Assembly (NCBI RefSeq): GCF_003363015.1 | Contig: NZ_QRAP01000001.1 | Coordinates: 729,162-793,161, forward strand | Reading direction: 5' to 3' | DNA: 64,000 bases | Source: Enterobacillus tribolii | Lineage (GTDB): Bacteria; Pseudomonadota; Gammaproteobacteria; Enterobacterales; Enterobacteriaceae | Part shown: in pieces, positions 11,438 through 18,955 of the stretch | Layout: every line of letters begins with the position of its first letter | How positions within the stretch are numbered: position 1 is the stretch's first letter | Program-made: the position numbers and the translations under genes | Notes under the pieces: generated by a model | What the model saw: the letters and a program-made list of their open reading frames with translations, nothing else | Databases searched by the model: none | What the model was told of the DNA's origin: nothing

Positions 11438-12562
11438 ATGAGCAAAAAAGTATTAGCCATCGTTATTCCGGCCATTCTGGCGGCAGGAGCCACGCAGGCC
11501 GCAGAAATTTATAACAAAGATGGCAATAAGCTGGATTTATACGGAAAAGTAGATGGTCTGCATTATTTCTCAGATGATGCAGGCAAAGACGGCGATCAGT
11601 CCTATATTCGTATGGGGTTTAAAGGCGAAACCCAAATCACCGATCAGCTCACCGGGTATGGGCAATGGGAATATAACGTACAGGCCAACACCACAGAGGG
11701 TGAAAACCAAAGCTGGACGCGTCTCGGCTTTGCCGGCCTGAAGTTAGGCGACTATGGTTCTTTTGACTATGGCCGCAATTATGGCGTTCTGTACGATGTT
11801 GAAAGCTGGACGGATATGCTGCCGGAATTCGGCGGCGACACCTACACCCAGGCTGATAACTTCCTGACCGGGCGCGCTAACGGCGTAGCGACCTACCGCA
11901 ACAGCGGATTCTTCGGACTGGTGGATGGCCTGAACGTTGCCGTCCAATATCAGGGCAATAACGAATCGACGGGTAACGGCAATGAAGGCACCAATAATGG
12001 CCGCGACACCCGTTTTGAAAACGGCGATGGCTGGGGCCTTTCCACGACTTATGATCTGGGAATGGGCATCAGCGCCGGCGCGGCCTATACGTCGTCCGAT
12101 CGTACCAATGCCCAGGTCAACCACGGCGGCACTTATGCCGGCGGCGATAAAGCCGATGCCTGGACCGCGGGCCTGAAGTATGATGCCAACAACGTTTATC
12201 TGGCGACCATGTACTCAGAAACCCGCAATATGACGCCATACGGTAGCACCGACAGCCCGGAAGGCGGCGGTATTGCCAACAAAACGCAAAACTTTGAAGT
12301 CGTCGCGCAATATCAGTTCGATTTCGGCCTGCGCCCCTCGGTTGCTTATCTGCAATCAAAAGGCAAGGACCTCAACAGCGCCTATGGCGACGATCAGGAT
12401 CTGGTGAAATATGTTGAGGTAGGCGCTACTTACTATTTCAACAAAAACATGTCTACTTACGCAGATTATAAAATTAACCTGCTTGATGATAATGATTTTA
12501 CCCGGAACAATAATATCTCTACCGATGATATATTTGCCCTGGGTTTGGTTTATCAGTTCTGA
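11438..12562 (+). CDS. ompN: OmpN/OmpC-family general porin
   Basis: This 374-residue trimeric outer-membrane porin forms 16-stranded channels for small hydrophilic solutes. A signal peptide ends at [19 protein letters not shown], the standard porin N-terminus. Family landmarks are [15 protein letters not shown], the constriction-loop segment [16 protein letters not shown] and the C-terminal LGLVYQF, which ends in Phe as needed for Bam recognition. The loops and [24 protein letters not shown] are closest to E. coli OmpN, but OmpC, OmpF and OmpS share this fold, so the symbol is provisional. An AAAGGG site precedes the ATG. It interrupts the arcD-folM neighbourhood known from E. coli. Confidence 0.85.
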   Translation: MSKKVLAIVIPAILAAGATQAAEIYNKDGNKLDLYGKVDGLHYFSDDAGKDGDQSYIRMGFKGETQITDQLTGYGQWEYNVQANTTEGENQSWTRLGFAGLKLGDYGSFDYGRNYGVLYDVESWTDMLPEFGGDTYTQADNFLTGRANGVATYRNSGFFGLVDGLNVAVQYQGNNESTGNGNEGTNNGRDTRFENGDGWGLSTTYDLGMGISAGAAYTSSDRTNAQVNHGGTYAGGDKADAWTAGLKYDANNVYLATMYSETRNMTPYGSTDSPEGGGIANKTQNFEVVAQYQFDFGLRPSVAYLQSKGKDLNSAYGDDQDLVKYVEVGATYYFNKNMSTYADYKINLLDDNDFTRNNNISTDDIFALGLVYQF

Positions 12563-12579
12563 TAGCCTTTCTTAAATGT

Positions 12580-12607
12580 AAAAGCCCCGAAAATAATCGG
12601 GGCTTTT
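12580..12607 (+). terminator. Terminator of the porin gene
   Basis: AAAGCCCCGA, a short loop, and TCGGGGCTTTT: a GC-rich stem with a T tail 18 bases after the porin stop. Confidence 0.88.
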
Positions 12608-12758
12608 GTCTTTGTTCTTCCCATGTTCACCACACTCCGTGACTTTCTCCACCAGACACTGCACTATATACCGCTAAAATAAAATAGAAGATGGGTATAT
12701 CTCATTGATATGATATCCGGTGGAAAACAATGCGATTAACAAAACGGAAGCTTGTGCG

Positions 12759-13481
12759 ATGACAAATACCGCTCCCCAGCCGATTTTAATTACCGGAGGC
12801 GCACGGCGCATCGGTCTTGCCCTGGCGCATGCCCTGCTTTCACGGCATCAGCCGGTTATCGTCGCATACCGCAGCGAATACCCCGCCCTGGAGGGATTAC
12901 GGGCCGCCGGGGCGCATTGCTTACAGGGGGATTTCTCGGCACATGAAGGGATTTATGATTTTGCCCGCCGTGTCGCAGCGCTTACGCCGAAGCTGCGCGG
13001 TATTGTCCATAATGCCAGCGCCTGGCTGGCCGAGAACAGCGGGACGCCGCCGGAGCAAACGCTGCAAACCATGTTGCAGATCCATGTCTATACTCCGTAT
13101 TTACTCAATCAGCTACTTGAACCTCTGTTATGCGGCCAGGGGGAAGCCGGCGCGGATATTATTCATCTGACCGATTATGTGGTAGAGAAAGGGAGCGACA
13201 AGCATATCGCTTATGCCGCCAGTAAAGCAGCGCTGGATAATATGACCCGCTCTTTCGCCCGAAAACTGGCGCCGGAAGTCAAAGTTAACGCTATCGCGCC
13301 AGCGCTGATCATGTTCAACCCCGGTGATGACGAGCAATACCGGCGTCAGGCGCTGGACAAATCATTGATGAAGATCGCGCCGGGCGAACAAGAAATCGTC
13401 AACGCTATTGAGTTTCTGTTGAACAGCCGTTTTGTTACCGGGCGTACCATAGCAGTAGATGGCGGGCGCCCCCTGCGCTAG
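12759..13481 (+). CDS. folM: Dihydromonapterin reductase FolM
   Basis: This 240-residue short-chain dehydrogenase reduces dihydromonapterin to tetrahydromonapterin, and dihydrofolate weakly, with NADPH. It shows the SDR cofactor motif ITGGARRIG with the Arg pair typical of pteridine reductases, the NAS strand motif (HNASAWL), the active-site pattern Y-A-A-S-K, and the C-terminal VTGRTIAVDGGRPLR. I start at ATG 12759: GGAAG lies eight bases upstream and the length equals E. coli FolM (240). The open frame further upstream looks unrelated. rstAB follow; E. coli ydgC is missing between them. Confidence 0.94.
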   Translation: MTNTAPQPILITGGARRIGLALAHALLSRHQPVIVAYRSEYPALEGLRAAGAHCLQGDFSAHEGIYDFARRVAALTPKLRGIVHNASAWLAENSGTPPEQTLQTMLQIHVYTPYLLNQLLEPLLCGQGEAGADIIHLTDYVVEKGSDKHIAYAASKAALDNMTRSFARKLAPEVKVNAIAPALIMFNPGDDEQYRRQALDKSLMKIAPGEQEIVNAIEFLLNSRFVTGRTIAVDGGRPLR

Positions 13482-13518
13482 CCCGTCGCCCGATAAATGA
13501 CCTCATAAAGAAGACATG

Positions 13519-14238
13519 ATGAATACCATAGTGTTTGTTGAAGACGATCAGGATGTAGGTCAGTTAATTGCAGCGTATCTGGGTAAGCATGATATTACCG
13601 TGGTGATCGAACCCCGCGGCGATACGGCGCTGGAGACGATCCAGAACCTGAAGCCTGATCTGGTGATGCTGGACATCATGCTGCCGGGTAAAGACGGCAT
13701 GACGCTGTGCCGGGATTTACGCCCGCTCTACGATGGCCCGATTGTGCTGTTGACCTCGCTGGACAGCGACATGAACCATATTCTTGCCCTGGAGATGGGC
13801 GCCAGCGACTATATTCTGAAAACCACACCGCCCGCCGTGTTGCTGGCCCGGTTGCGTCTGCATCTGCGCCAACATCAGCCCCAGACGCAACCAGAAGAAA
13901 ACAACACCAAGAAAATCAACACCAATAACAGCATCCGCTTCGGGCAACTGAGCATCGATCCGGTAAACCGCGAGGTGATATTGAAAGAGGAAAATATCAG
14001 TCTTTCCACTTCCGATTTCGATCTGTTATGGGAACTGGCGACCCATGCGGGAAAAATCATGGACCGCGACGCCCTGCTGAAAACCCTGCGCGGCGTTAGC
14101 TATGACGGCATGGATCGCAGCATTGATGTTGCGGTTTCCCGCCTGCGCCGCAAGCTTGACGACAATGCCCTGGAACCATTCAGAATAAAAACCGTGCGCA
14201 ACAAAGGTTACCTGTTCGCCCCTAATGCCTGGGAATAG
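13519..14238 (+). CDS. rstA: RstA response regulator
   Basis: This 239-residue OmpR-family response regulator is the partner of RstB. The phospho-acceptor D52 lies in VMLDIMLPGKDGMTLCRDL, and ILKTTPPAVLLARLRLHLRQ marks the end of the receiver domain. The winged-helix domain ends in DVAVSRLRRKL and KTVRNKGYLFAPNAWE. The start at the second of two adjacent ATGs gives the E. coli length. RstA regulates acid-stress and envelope genes by binding TACATNTNGTTACA boxes. A near match to that box occurs in this window at 18583. Confidence 0.96.
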   Translation: MNTIVFVEDDQDVGQLIAAYLGKHDITVVIEPRGDTALETIQNLKPDLVMLDIMLPGKDGMTLCRDLRPLYDGPIVLLTSLDSDMNHILALEMGASDYILKTTPPAVLLARLRLHLRQHQPQTQPEENNTKKINTNNSIRFGQLSIDPVNREVILKEENISLSTSDFDLLWELATHAGKIMDRDALLKTLRGVSYDGMDRSIDVAVSRLRRKLDDNALEPFRIKTVRNKGYLFAPNAWE

Positions 14239-14243
14239 CGGCC

Positions 14244-15560
14244 ATGAAAAAGCTGTTCGTACAGTTCTACCTGTTGCTGTTCGTTTGCTTTCTGGTGATG
14301 GCGATGCTGGTCGGCCTGGTGTACAAGATCACGGCCGAACGTGCGGGGCGGGAGTCAATGGACGACCTGATGAAAAGTTCGCTCTACCTGATCCGCAGCG
14401 AACTGCGCGAAATCCCGCCGCGGGACTGGAACAAAACCATCAACAAACTGGACTGGAATCTCTCGTTTAAACTGCACATTGAACCACAGGGAAAACGGCA
14501 GCTAACGCCTGCTCAGGAAAAACGGTTACATAATGGCGAAATCGTCGCGCTGGACAGTGAGTACACCTTTATTCAGCGTATTCCACGCAGCCACTACGTA
14601 CTGGCCGTCGGTCCGATCCCCTATCTGTTTTACCTGCATGAAATGCGCCTGCTGGACTTTGCGCTGTTACTGTTCATCGGCCTTTCTCTCGCCCTGCCCG
14701 TTTTCCTCTGGATGCGCCCGCACTGGAAGGATCTGCTCAAGCTGGAAACCGCCGCGCAGCGGCTCGGTGAAGGGCACCTGAATGAACGAACCCATTTCGA
14801 CAGCACGTCCAGCCTGAGCCGGCTGGGCATCGCCTTTAACCAGATGGCAGACAACATCAACACCCTGATCGCCAGCAAAAAACAGCTGATTGACGGTATT
14901 GCCCATGAGCTGAGAACGCCGCTGGTCCGGCTGCGTTACCGCCTGGCGATGAGCGATAATCTGACCGAAAATGAACAGCAGGCGCTGAACCGCGATATCG
15001 GTCAGTTAGAGGCCTTAATTGATGAGCTGCTGACCTACGCCCGCCTCGATCGGCCCCAGGTTGCGATAAAAATGGAACAGATCGACCTGTCCGGCTGGCT
15101 ACAGGAAAAAGTCAGTGACATGCAACTGGTACATCCGGAACGCACCATCGGCCTGGACATCCCCCATCAGGGAAACTTTGGCGCCGTAGACTTACGCCTG
15201 ATGGAGCGGGTGCTGGATAATCTGGTCAACAACGCCCTGCGTTACAGCAACGAACGACTGCGCGTCGGGCTGTGGTTCAACGGCAACGATGCCTGCTTGC
15301 AGGTTGAAGACGACGGTCCGGGGATTCCTCCCGAAGAGCGTCAGCGCGTATTTGAACCTTTTGTACGCCTGGACCCAAGCCGCGACCGGGCAACCGGCGG
15401 ATGCGGGCTGGGGCTGGCTATCGTGCACAGTATCGCCCAGGCGTATCAGGGGCAGGTTTCTGTTGAAGGGAGCCCATTGGGCGGGGCTTGCTTTCGCTTC
15501 ACCTGGCCGCGCAAAATACTGATTCAGCAAGCCAACGCTCCCGTCGACTCAACGAATTGA
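14244..15560 (+). CDS. rstB: RstB sensor histidine kinase
   Basis: This 438-residue inner-membrane sensor kinase is controlled by PhoPQ in E. coli. It has a first helix at about 7-28, a periplasmic sensor to about 133, a second helix at about 136-158, HAMP, then the dimerisation domain with phospho-acceptor H221 in GIAHELRTPL. The ATPase domain has N box DNLVNNALRY, G1 VEDDGPGIP and G2 GCGLGLAIVHSI. It starts five bases after rstA. In E. coli tus follows; here an M32 carboxypeptidase does. Confidence 0.95.
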   Translation: MKKLFVQFYLLLFVCFLVMAMLVGLVYKITAERAGRESMDDLMKSSLYLIRSELREIPPRDWNKTINKLDWNLSFKLHIEPQGKRQLTPAQEKRLHNGEIVALDSEYTFIQRIPRSHYVLAVGPIPYLFYLHEMRLLDFALLLFIGLSLALPVFLWMRPHWKDLLKLETAAQRLGEGHLNERTHFDSTSSLSRLGIAFNQMADNINTLIASKKQLIDGIAHELRTPLVRLRYRLAMSDNLTENEQQALNRDIGQLEALIDELLTYARLDRPQVAIKMEQIDLSGWLQEKVSDMQLVHPERTIGLDIPHQGNFGAVDLRLMERVLDNLVNNALRYSNERLRVGLWFNGNDACLQVEDDGPGIPPEERQRVFEPFVRLDPSRDRATGGCGLGLAIVHSIAQAYQGQVSVEGSPLGGACFRFTWPRKILIQQANAPVDSTN

Positions 15561-15599
15561 CCGACCACTTCTCCTCTCCACAAAGGACCGCTACCGCTT

Positions 15600-17084
15600 A
15601 TGAGCAATGCTTACCAACGATTGTGCGAAACCTTTACCCGCCTTGCGCGTTTTTCCCATCTCGACGCCATTGCCGGATGGGATATGCAGACCTGTATGCC
15701 CTCCGGCGGCAGTGCCGCCAGAACTGAAGCGCTGACGGAATTACGCATCCTCAGCCATCAGATCCTGACCGATCCGCACGTCGGTGAGTTATTGCAGCAG
15801 GCGCAGCAAGAGCCACTCAGCGACGAGCAGCACGCCAGTCTGCGGGAAATGGCGCGTCGTTACGGCCATGCCGTCGTTCTGCCGGAATCATTGGTTTCCG
15901 CCCAGGCGCTGGCCGGGATGCATTGTGAGCATGCCTGGCGTGAGCAACGGCGCAACAATGACTGGCAGGGATTCCTGAAGAATTTCACCGAAGTGGTGCG
16001 CCTGAGCCGGGAAGAAGCGCAAATTCGCGCCCAAGCCAGCGGCCTCAGCCGTTATGATGCCTTGCTTGATCGCTATGAACCCGGTATGACCGCCGCCCGT
16101 CTTGATGCGATTTTTGCGCAGGTAAAGCAATGGCTTCCGTCATTGCTGCAACAAATCATCGAAAAACAGCGCAGCCAGACACTTACCGAATCTCAGGGGC
16201 CGTTCAGCGTTGAGCAACAGCGGGCGCTGGGCGTCGATGTGATGGGTCTGCTGGGGTTTGATTTTAACCACGGGCGCCTGGACGTCAGCGCCCATCCCTT
16301 CTGCGGCGGCGTCCCTGACGATGTACGCATCACGACGCGCTATAACGAGCAAGACTTTCTCGGCGCCTTACTGGGCATTATTCATGAAACCGGCCATGCC
16401 CGTTATGAGCAGAATCTGCCCCGTCAGTGGGCCGGACTGCCGATTGCCGAAGCCCGCTCAACGGCAATACACGAATCGCAAAGCTTGTTGTTTGAAATGC
16501 AGCTGGCGCGCGGAACTCCGTTCCTCAACGTACTACGCCCATATGTTCAAAAACATTTCGGCGATCAGAATGCGTTCCACGGCGAGAATTTTATCCGCAT
16601 CAACCACCGCGTTCAGCCGGGGTTCATCCGTATTGATGCGGATGAAGTCAGCTACCCCGCACATGTGATCCTGCGTTATGAAATTGAACGTGCGCTGATT
16701 GAGGGAGAGATTGAAGCCGGGGATATTCCGGAAATCTGGAATAAAAAGATGATGGACTACCTTGGATTAGACACCCGGGGTAACTACCGTGACGGCTGTA
16801 TGCAGGATATTCACTGGACCGATGGCGCTTTCGGCTACTTCCCGACCTATACCCTGGGAGCGATGTATGCCGCCCAGCTTTTCGCCGCTGTCCGCCGTTG
16901 CCATCCCTCGTTGGATGAAAACATTGCCCATGGCGATCTGTCCCTTTTGTTCACCTGGCTGCGGGAAAACATTTGGCAGCATGGTTCACGCTTTGACACG
17001 GATACCCTCATCCGTAACGCCACGGGAGAGACGCTGAATCCGGAGTGGTTCCGCCGTCATATTGAACAACGCTACCTCAGTTGA
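15600..17084 (+). CDS. M32-family zinc carboxypeptidase
   Basis: This 494-residue cytoplasmic metallopeptidase is of the thermostable carboxypeptidase Taq family. The catalytic zinc motif HEXXH is seen as H262-ETG-H266. The third ligand region is IHESQSL (E292), and the family blocks HPFCGGVPDDVRITTRY and YPTYTLGAMYAAQLF are present. Such enzymes remove C-terminal residues except near proline; the physiological substrate is unknown. It begins 40 bases after rstB and may be read from the same transcript, but has its own context. It occupies the place held by tus in E. coli. Confidence 0.93.
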   Translation: MSNAYQRLCETFTRLARFSHLDAIAGWDMQTCMPSGGSAARTEALTELRILSHQILTDPHVGELLQQAQQEPLSDEQHASLREMARRYGHAVVLPESLVSAQALAGMHCEHAWREQRRNNDWQGFLKNFTEVVRLSREEAQIRAQASGLSRYDALLDRYEPGMTAARLDAIFAQVKQWLPSLLQQIIEKQRSQTLTESQGPFSVEQQRALGVDVMGLLGFDFNHGRLDVSAHPFCGGVPDDVRITTRYNEQDFLGALLGIIHETGHARYEQNLPRQWAGLPIAEARSTAIHESQSLLFEMQLARGTPFLNVLRPYVQKHFGDQNAFHGENFIRINHRVQPGFIRIDADEVSYPAHVILRYEIERALIEGEIEAGDIPEIWNKKMMDYLGLDTRGNYRDGCMQDIHWTDGAFGYFPTYTLGAMYAAQLFAAVRRCHPSLDENIAHGDLSLLFTWLRENIWQHGSRFDTDTLIRNATGETLNPEWFRRHIEQRYLS

Positions 17085-17105
17085 TTTTCACTTCTGACAC
17101 AGACT

Positions 17106-17133
17106 TTAACGCCGGGTCAATGCCCGGCGTTAA
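17106..17133 (+). terminator. Terminator-like hairpin after the carboxypeptidase gene
   Basis: A perfect 11-bp stem (TTAACGCCGGG with its complement) and a 6-base loop, followed by TTTCC. It has a strong stem and a short T tract. Confidence 0.7.
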
Positions 17134-17353
17134 TTTCCGTTCCGCCGGTTTATGCCATGCCCGCACCGGGTTATATCTGGATGCATCAGGATAACCAGGG
17201 TTGGCACCGCACGTATCATGTTTGACATCATCCCGGACATCCAATACCACCGCCTCTGCCGGTATGACGCCCTCAGCAGCCATATTCACCGGGCGCATCG
17301 CACAGATACTTTATGGCACCTATAATTGCAGGGTAATGAACGGAGGTGTTTCT

Positions 17354-17530
17354 ATGAAATCCATCTTTATCGCCCTGGCGATCTGTGTCCTCTCAGGTTG
17401 TCTATCACCGGGAGGATCTCAGCCGTCTTCAGATGGCTCTGCTCCTCATGATAACTTACAAACCTGTGATGGTCCTGATAACGGAGCGGGTAACAGCTGT
17501 GCACAATCCGTGATGCCGGATACCTATTGA
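17354..17530 (+). CDS. Small predicted lipoprotein, unrecognised
   Basis: This 58-residue protein has a lipoprotein signal MKSIFIALAICVLSGC: the lipobox LSGC puts the lipidated Cys at residue 16. The mature part is short and polar (Ser/Gly/Asp-rich) with two more Cys. A strong GGAGGTG ribosome site lies six bases before the ATG. A perfect TATAAT at 17321-17326 is a plausible -10, though no good -35 is evident. Readings that begin further upstream have no support. It converges on the double-glycine peptide pair. A linked role such as immunity is possible but only suggested by position. Confidence 0.72.
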   Translation: MKSIFIALAICVLSGCLSPGGSQPSSDGSAPHDNLQTCDGPDNGAGNSCAQSVMPDTY

Positions 17531-17575
17531 TCTCTCTACCGGTATCAGCAGATTTAATTTAGCGCTGAATGACAG

Positions 17576-17602
17576 AAAGCCGCGATAATCTATCGCGGCT
17601 TT
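17576..17602. terminator. Terminator between the lipoprotein and peptide genes
   Basis: AAAGCCGCGATA and its complement form a 12-bp stem with a very small loop. T tails are weak on both sides. It probably ends the plus-strand lipoprotein gene and perhaps also the minus-strand peptide gene. Confidence 0.65.
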
Positions 17603-17671
17603 GAATATATAGACAGTCATTGAACTATCGGCTTATTGTATTTACCGACAGAACAATATCAGCACAATACG

Positions 17672-17866
17672 TTATTTGCAGTAGCTATAATCAACGGGTT
17701 TCCAGCTTGAAGATACCTGCCGGCCATGCTTATCATAGCATGAATCATCTTTTACACAGTTCGTTTTACCACCGGCAACGGCAGGCGAGCCAAAGTAATA
17801 GCGGGTATAACACGTATTACCACCGCCGACGACATTTTCAATATCCATAAGGGTTGTAAACTTCAT
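17672..17866 (-). CDS. Cys-rich double-glycine leader peptide A (microcin-like)
   Basis: This 64-residue precursor starts with a 15-residue leader, MKFTTLMDIENVVGG, matching the class II microcin/bacteriocin leader pattern (compare the microcin V leader, also 15 residues ending GG). The predicted core is about 49 residues with four Cys spaced C-x17-C-x5-C-x19-C and the motif C-Y-D-K-H-G-R. AAAGGAAA seven bases before the ATG is a good ribosome site. The same spacing and DKHG motif recur in the neighbouring peptide, so the two are paralogues. It may belong to the small enterobacterial DUF4762 group (from memory, unverified). No peptidase-containing exporter is visible in the window. Confidence 0.8.
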   Translation of the reverse strand: MKFTTLMDIENVVGGGNTCYTRYYFGSPAVAGGKTNCVKDDSCYDKHGRQVSSSWKPVDYSYCK

Positions 17867-17969
17867 AATAATTTCCTTTAACTATGGGGATAATAACTCA
17901 ATCATTGAATATAAATATACAAAGAGGGGGAAATAAAAAAGAGCGTAGCCTTTTTTATTTCATTTTTAC

Positions 17970-18158
17970 TCACTTGCCTTTACAGTAGCTATCACTGACG
18001 GCAGAATTGTAATTACCGCTTACCTTTCCATGCTTGTCTCTGCACTGGAACAGCTGCGTGCAACTACCATTGCTGGTCCTGCTATAGCCAATAACACTAC
18101 AGCTGGAACTGGCGCCACCGGTAACACGCGCAACGTCGTTCATTGAAGCCTGCTTCAT
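17970..18158 (-). CDS. Cys-rich double-glycine leader peptide B (microcin-like)
   Basis: This 62-residue precursor has a 15-residue leader MKQASMNDVARVTGG with the conserved N-[DE], V-x-G-G and GG at 14-15. The core of 47 residues has four Cys, C-x12-C-x5-C-x19-C, with C-R-D-K-H-G-K. The last two Cys spacings are identical to peptide A. A GGGAGTT site precedes the ATG by six bases. A weak A/T-flanked hairpin at about 17935-17960 may end its transcript before peptide A. The surrounding DNA is much more AT-rich than the core genome, which suggests transfer. An exported antimicrobial or signalling peptide is an inference from the leader. Confidence 0.8.
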   Translation of the reverse strand: MKQASMNDVARVTGGASSSCSVIGYSRTSNGSCTQLFQCRDKHGKVSGNYNSAVSDSYCKGK

Positions 18159-18556
18159 AATAACTCCCTTTTATTTTCATATGTTATATATAACGTCATT
18201 GTTTTCTCGTGAATAAACCACTTTAATATATTAATTAAAGAAATCGTTAATTAGAAACGCAAAGTTCATTCATCAGAGAACAAGCGCAATCTACCACACT
18301 TAATTTTATTTGCAAACAAGAGCGATTTAATTAATTAAAAATAACCGGATACGCCTAATTCATTTAATAATTAAGGCGCCATATGTTCATTAGGGAAATA
18401 TGTTTTATTCATTGGCAATACTTAATATACGACATGCATAAACCATAATAATATAGAGAGATAGGAGAGGAACTCCCCTTTGAATGCCCCTTCCCCCTTC
18501 TCGCCTGAAAGAAAAAACAAAGTGTACAGTGGTTAATGACGATACAGGAAAGCAAA
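18159..18556. other. AT-rich region upstream of the peptide genes
   Basis: About 400 bases of very AT-rich DNA. An imperfect hairpin lies at about 18352-18378 (CGCCTAATT with AATTAAGGCG). No gene is convincing here. It probably contains the promoter of peptide B. Confidence 0.4.
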
Positions 18557-18579
18557 CAAATGTATGTTGTAACTAAAAT
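18557..18579 (+). other. Ter site: Tus-binding replication fork barrier
   Basis: The 16-base core GTATGTTGTAACTAAA is identical to E. coli TerB, and 19 of the 23 positions match the full TerB site, including the G at position 6 that pairs with the locking C6. Read in this orientation, forks moving from low to high coordinates would meet the blocking face. In E. coli TerB lies beside tus, next to rstB. Here the site is 3 kb from rstB and no tus gene is in the window. Confidence 0.85.
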
Positions 18580-18582
18580 AAG

Positions 18583-18596
18583 TACATAACGTTACA
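18583..18596. promoter_or_regulatory. Candidate RstA box
   Basis: TACATAACGTTACA matches the RstA consensus TACATNTNGTTACA at 11 of 12 fixed positions. In E. coli an RstA box drives asr, which lies just upstream of ydgU and ydgD. Here the box lies 162 bases before ydgU with no asr between. It is three bases from the Ter site. Confidence 0.6.
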
Positions 18597-18757
18597 CGCC
18601 GAAACCAATGACTCACAGCACCGCACACCGTGCCTGCTTAACATAGCGCTATTCTTCCCGCAGCCGGGCATTGGCAAATGTATATCACCAGGTAACGCCA
18701 GCTACCGGAGCTCTCCATCGCCAGGATAACCTTTTGGCTTTCTGTCTGAGGAACCCT

Positions 18758-18838
18758 ATGATTCGTCGCCACCTGTTTGAGATTTTGCTGGTCTCGCTCA
18801 TCGTATGTGCTGTGATTATTGCGTGCTTCTACCTGTAA
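18758..18838 (+). CDS. ydgU: YdgU-like 26-residue membrane peptide
   Basis: This tiny inner-membrane peptide has a short basic N-terminus (MIRRH) and one hydrophobic helix ending in CFYL. It aligns without gaps over 21 residues to the E. coli small protein YdgU as I recall it, sharing FE, LI, CA, and the final FYL. The location just before ydgD is the same as in E. coli. GAGGAA four bases before the ATG is a strong ribosome site. In E. coli ydgU is linked to the acid-shock gene asr; asr is absent here. The alternative of a Hok-type toxin core is less likely because the cytosolic/periplasmic tail is missing. Confidence 0.72.
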   Translation: MIRRHLFEILLVSLIVCAVIIACFYL

Positions 18839-18955
18839 AACCGGGGTTCCACCCTCTTTACGGTTTAAGAAAGACTGCCGTTGCGAAAAAATTCGGTAGA
18901 TCACACGGATTTAGGTAGAATTCCTGTCAGAGGATATCCGTTATCAGGTCAACCT

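Noticed and set aside
17077-17298. 73-codon minus-strand frame after the carboxypeptidase gene
   Set aside because: It contains the strong terminator hairpin at 17106-17133 and overlaps the carboxypeptidase stop. No similarity or ribosome site is seen.
18758-18838. Hok/Gef-type toxin instead of YdgU
   Set aside because: The LIVC...YL core is similar to Hok, but the C-terminal Cys-containing tail of Hok toxins is missing, and position and alignment favour YdgU.
18638-18904. 88-codon minus-strand frame over ydgU
   Set aside because: It is antisense to ydgU and its leader, has a poor start and an unnatural composition.
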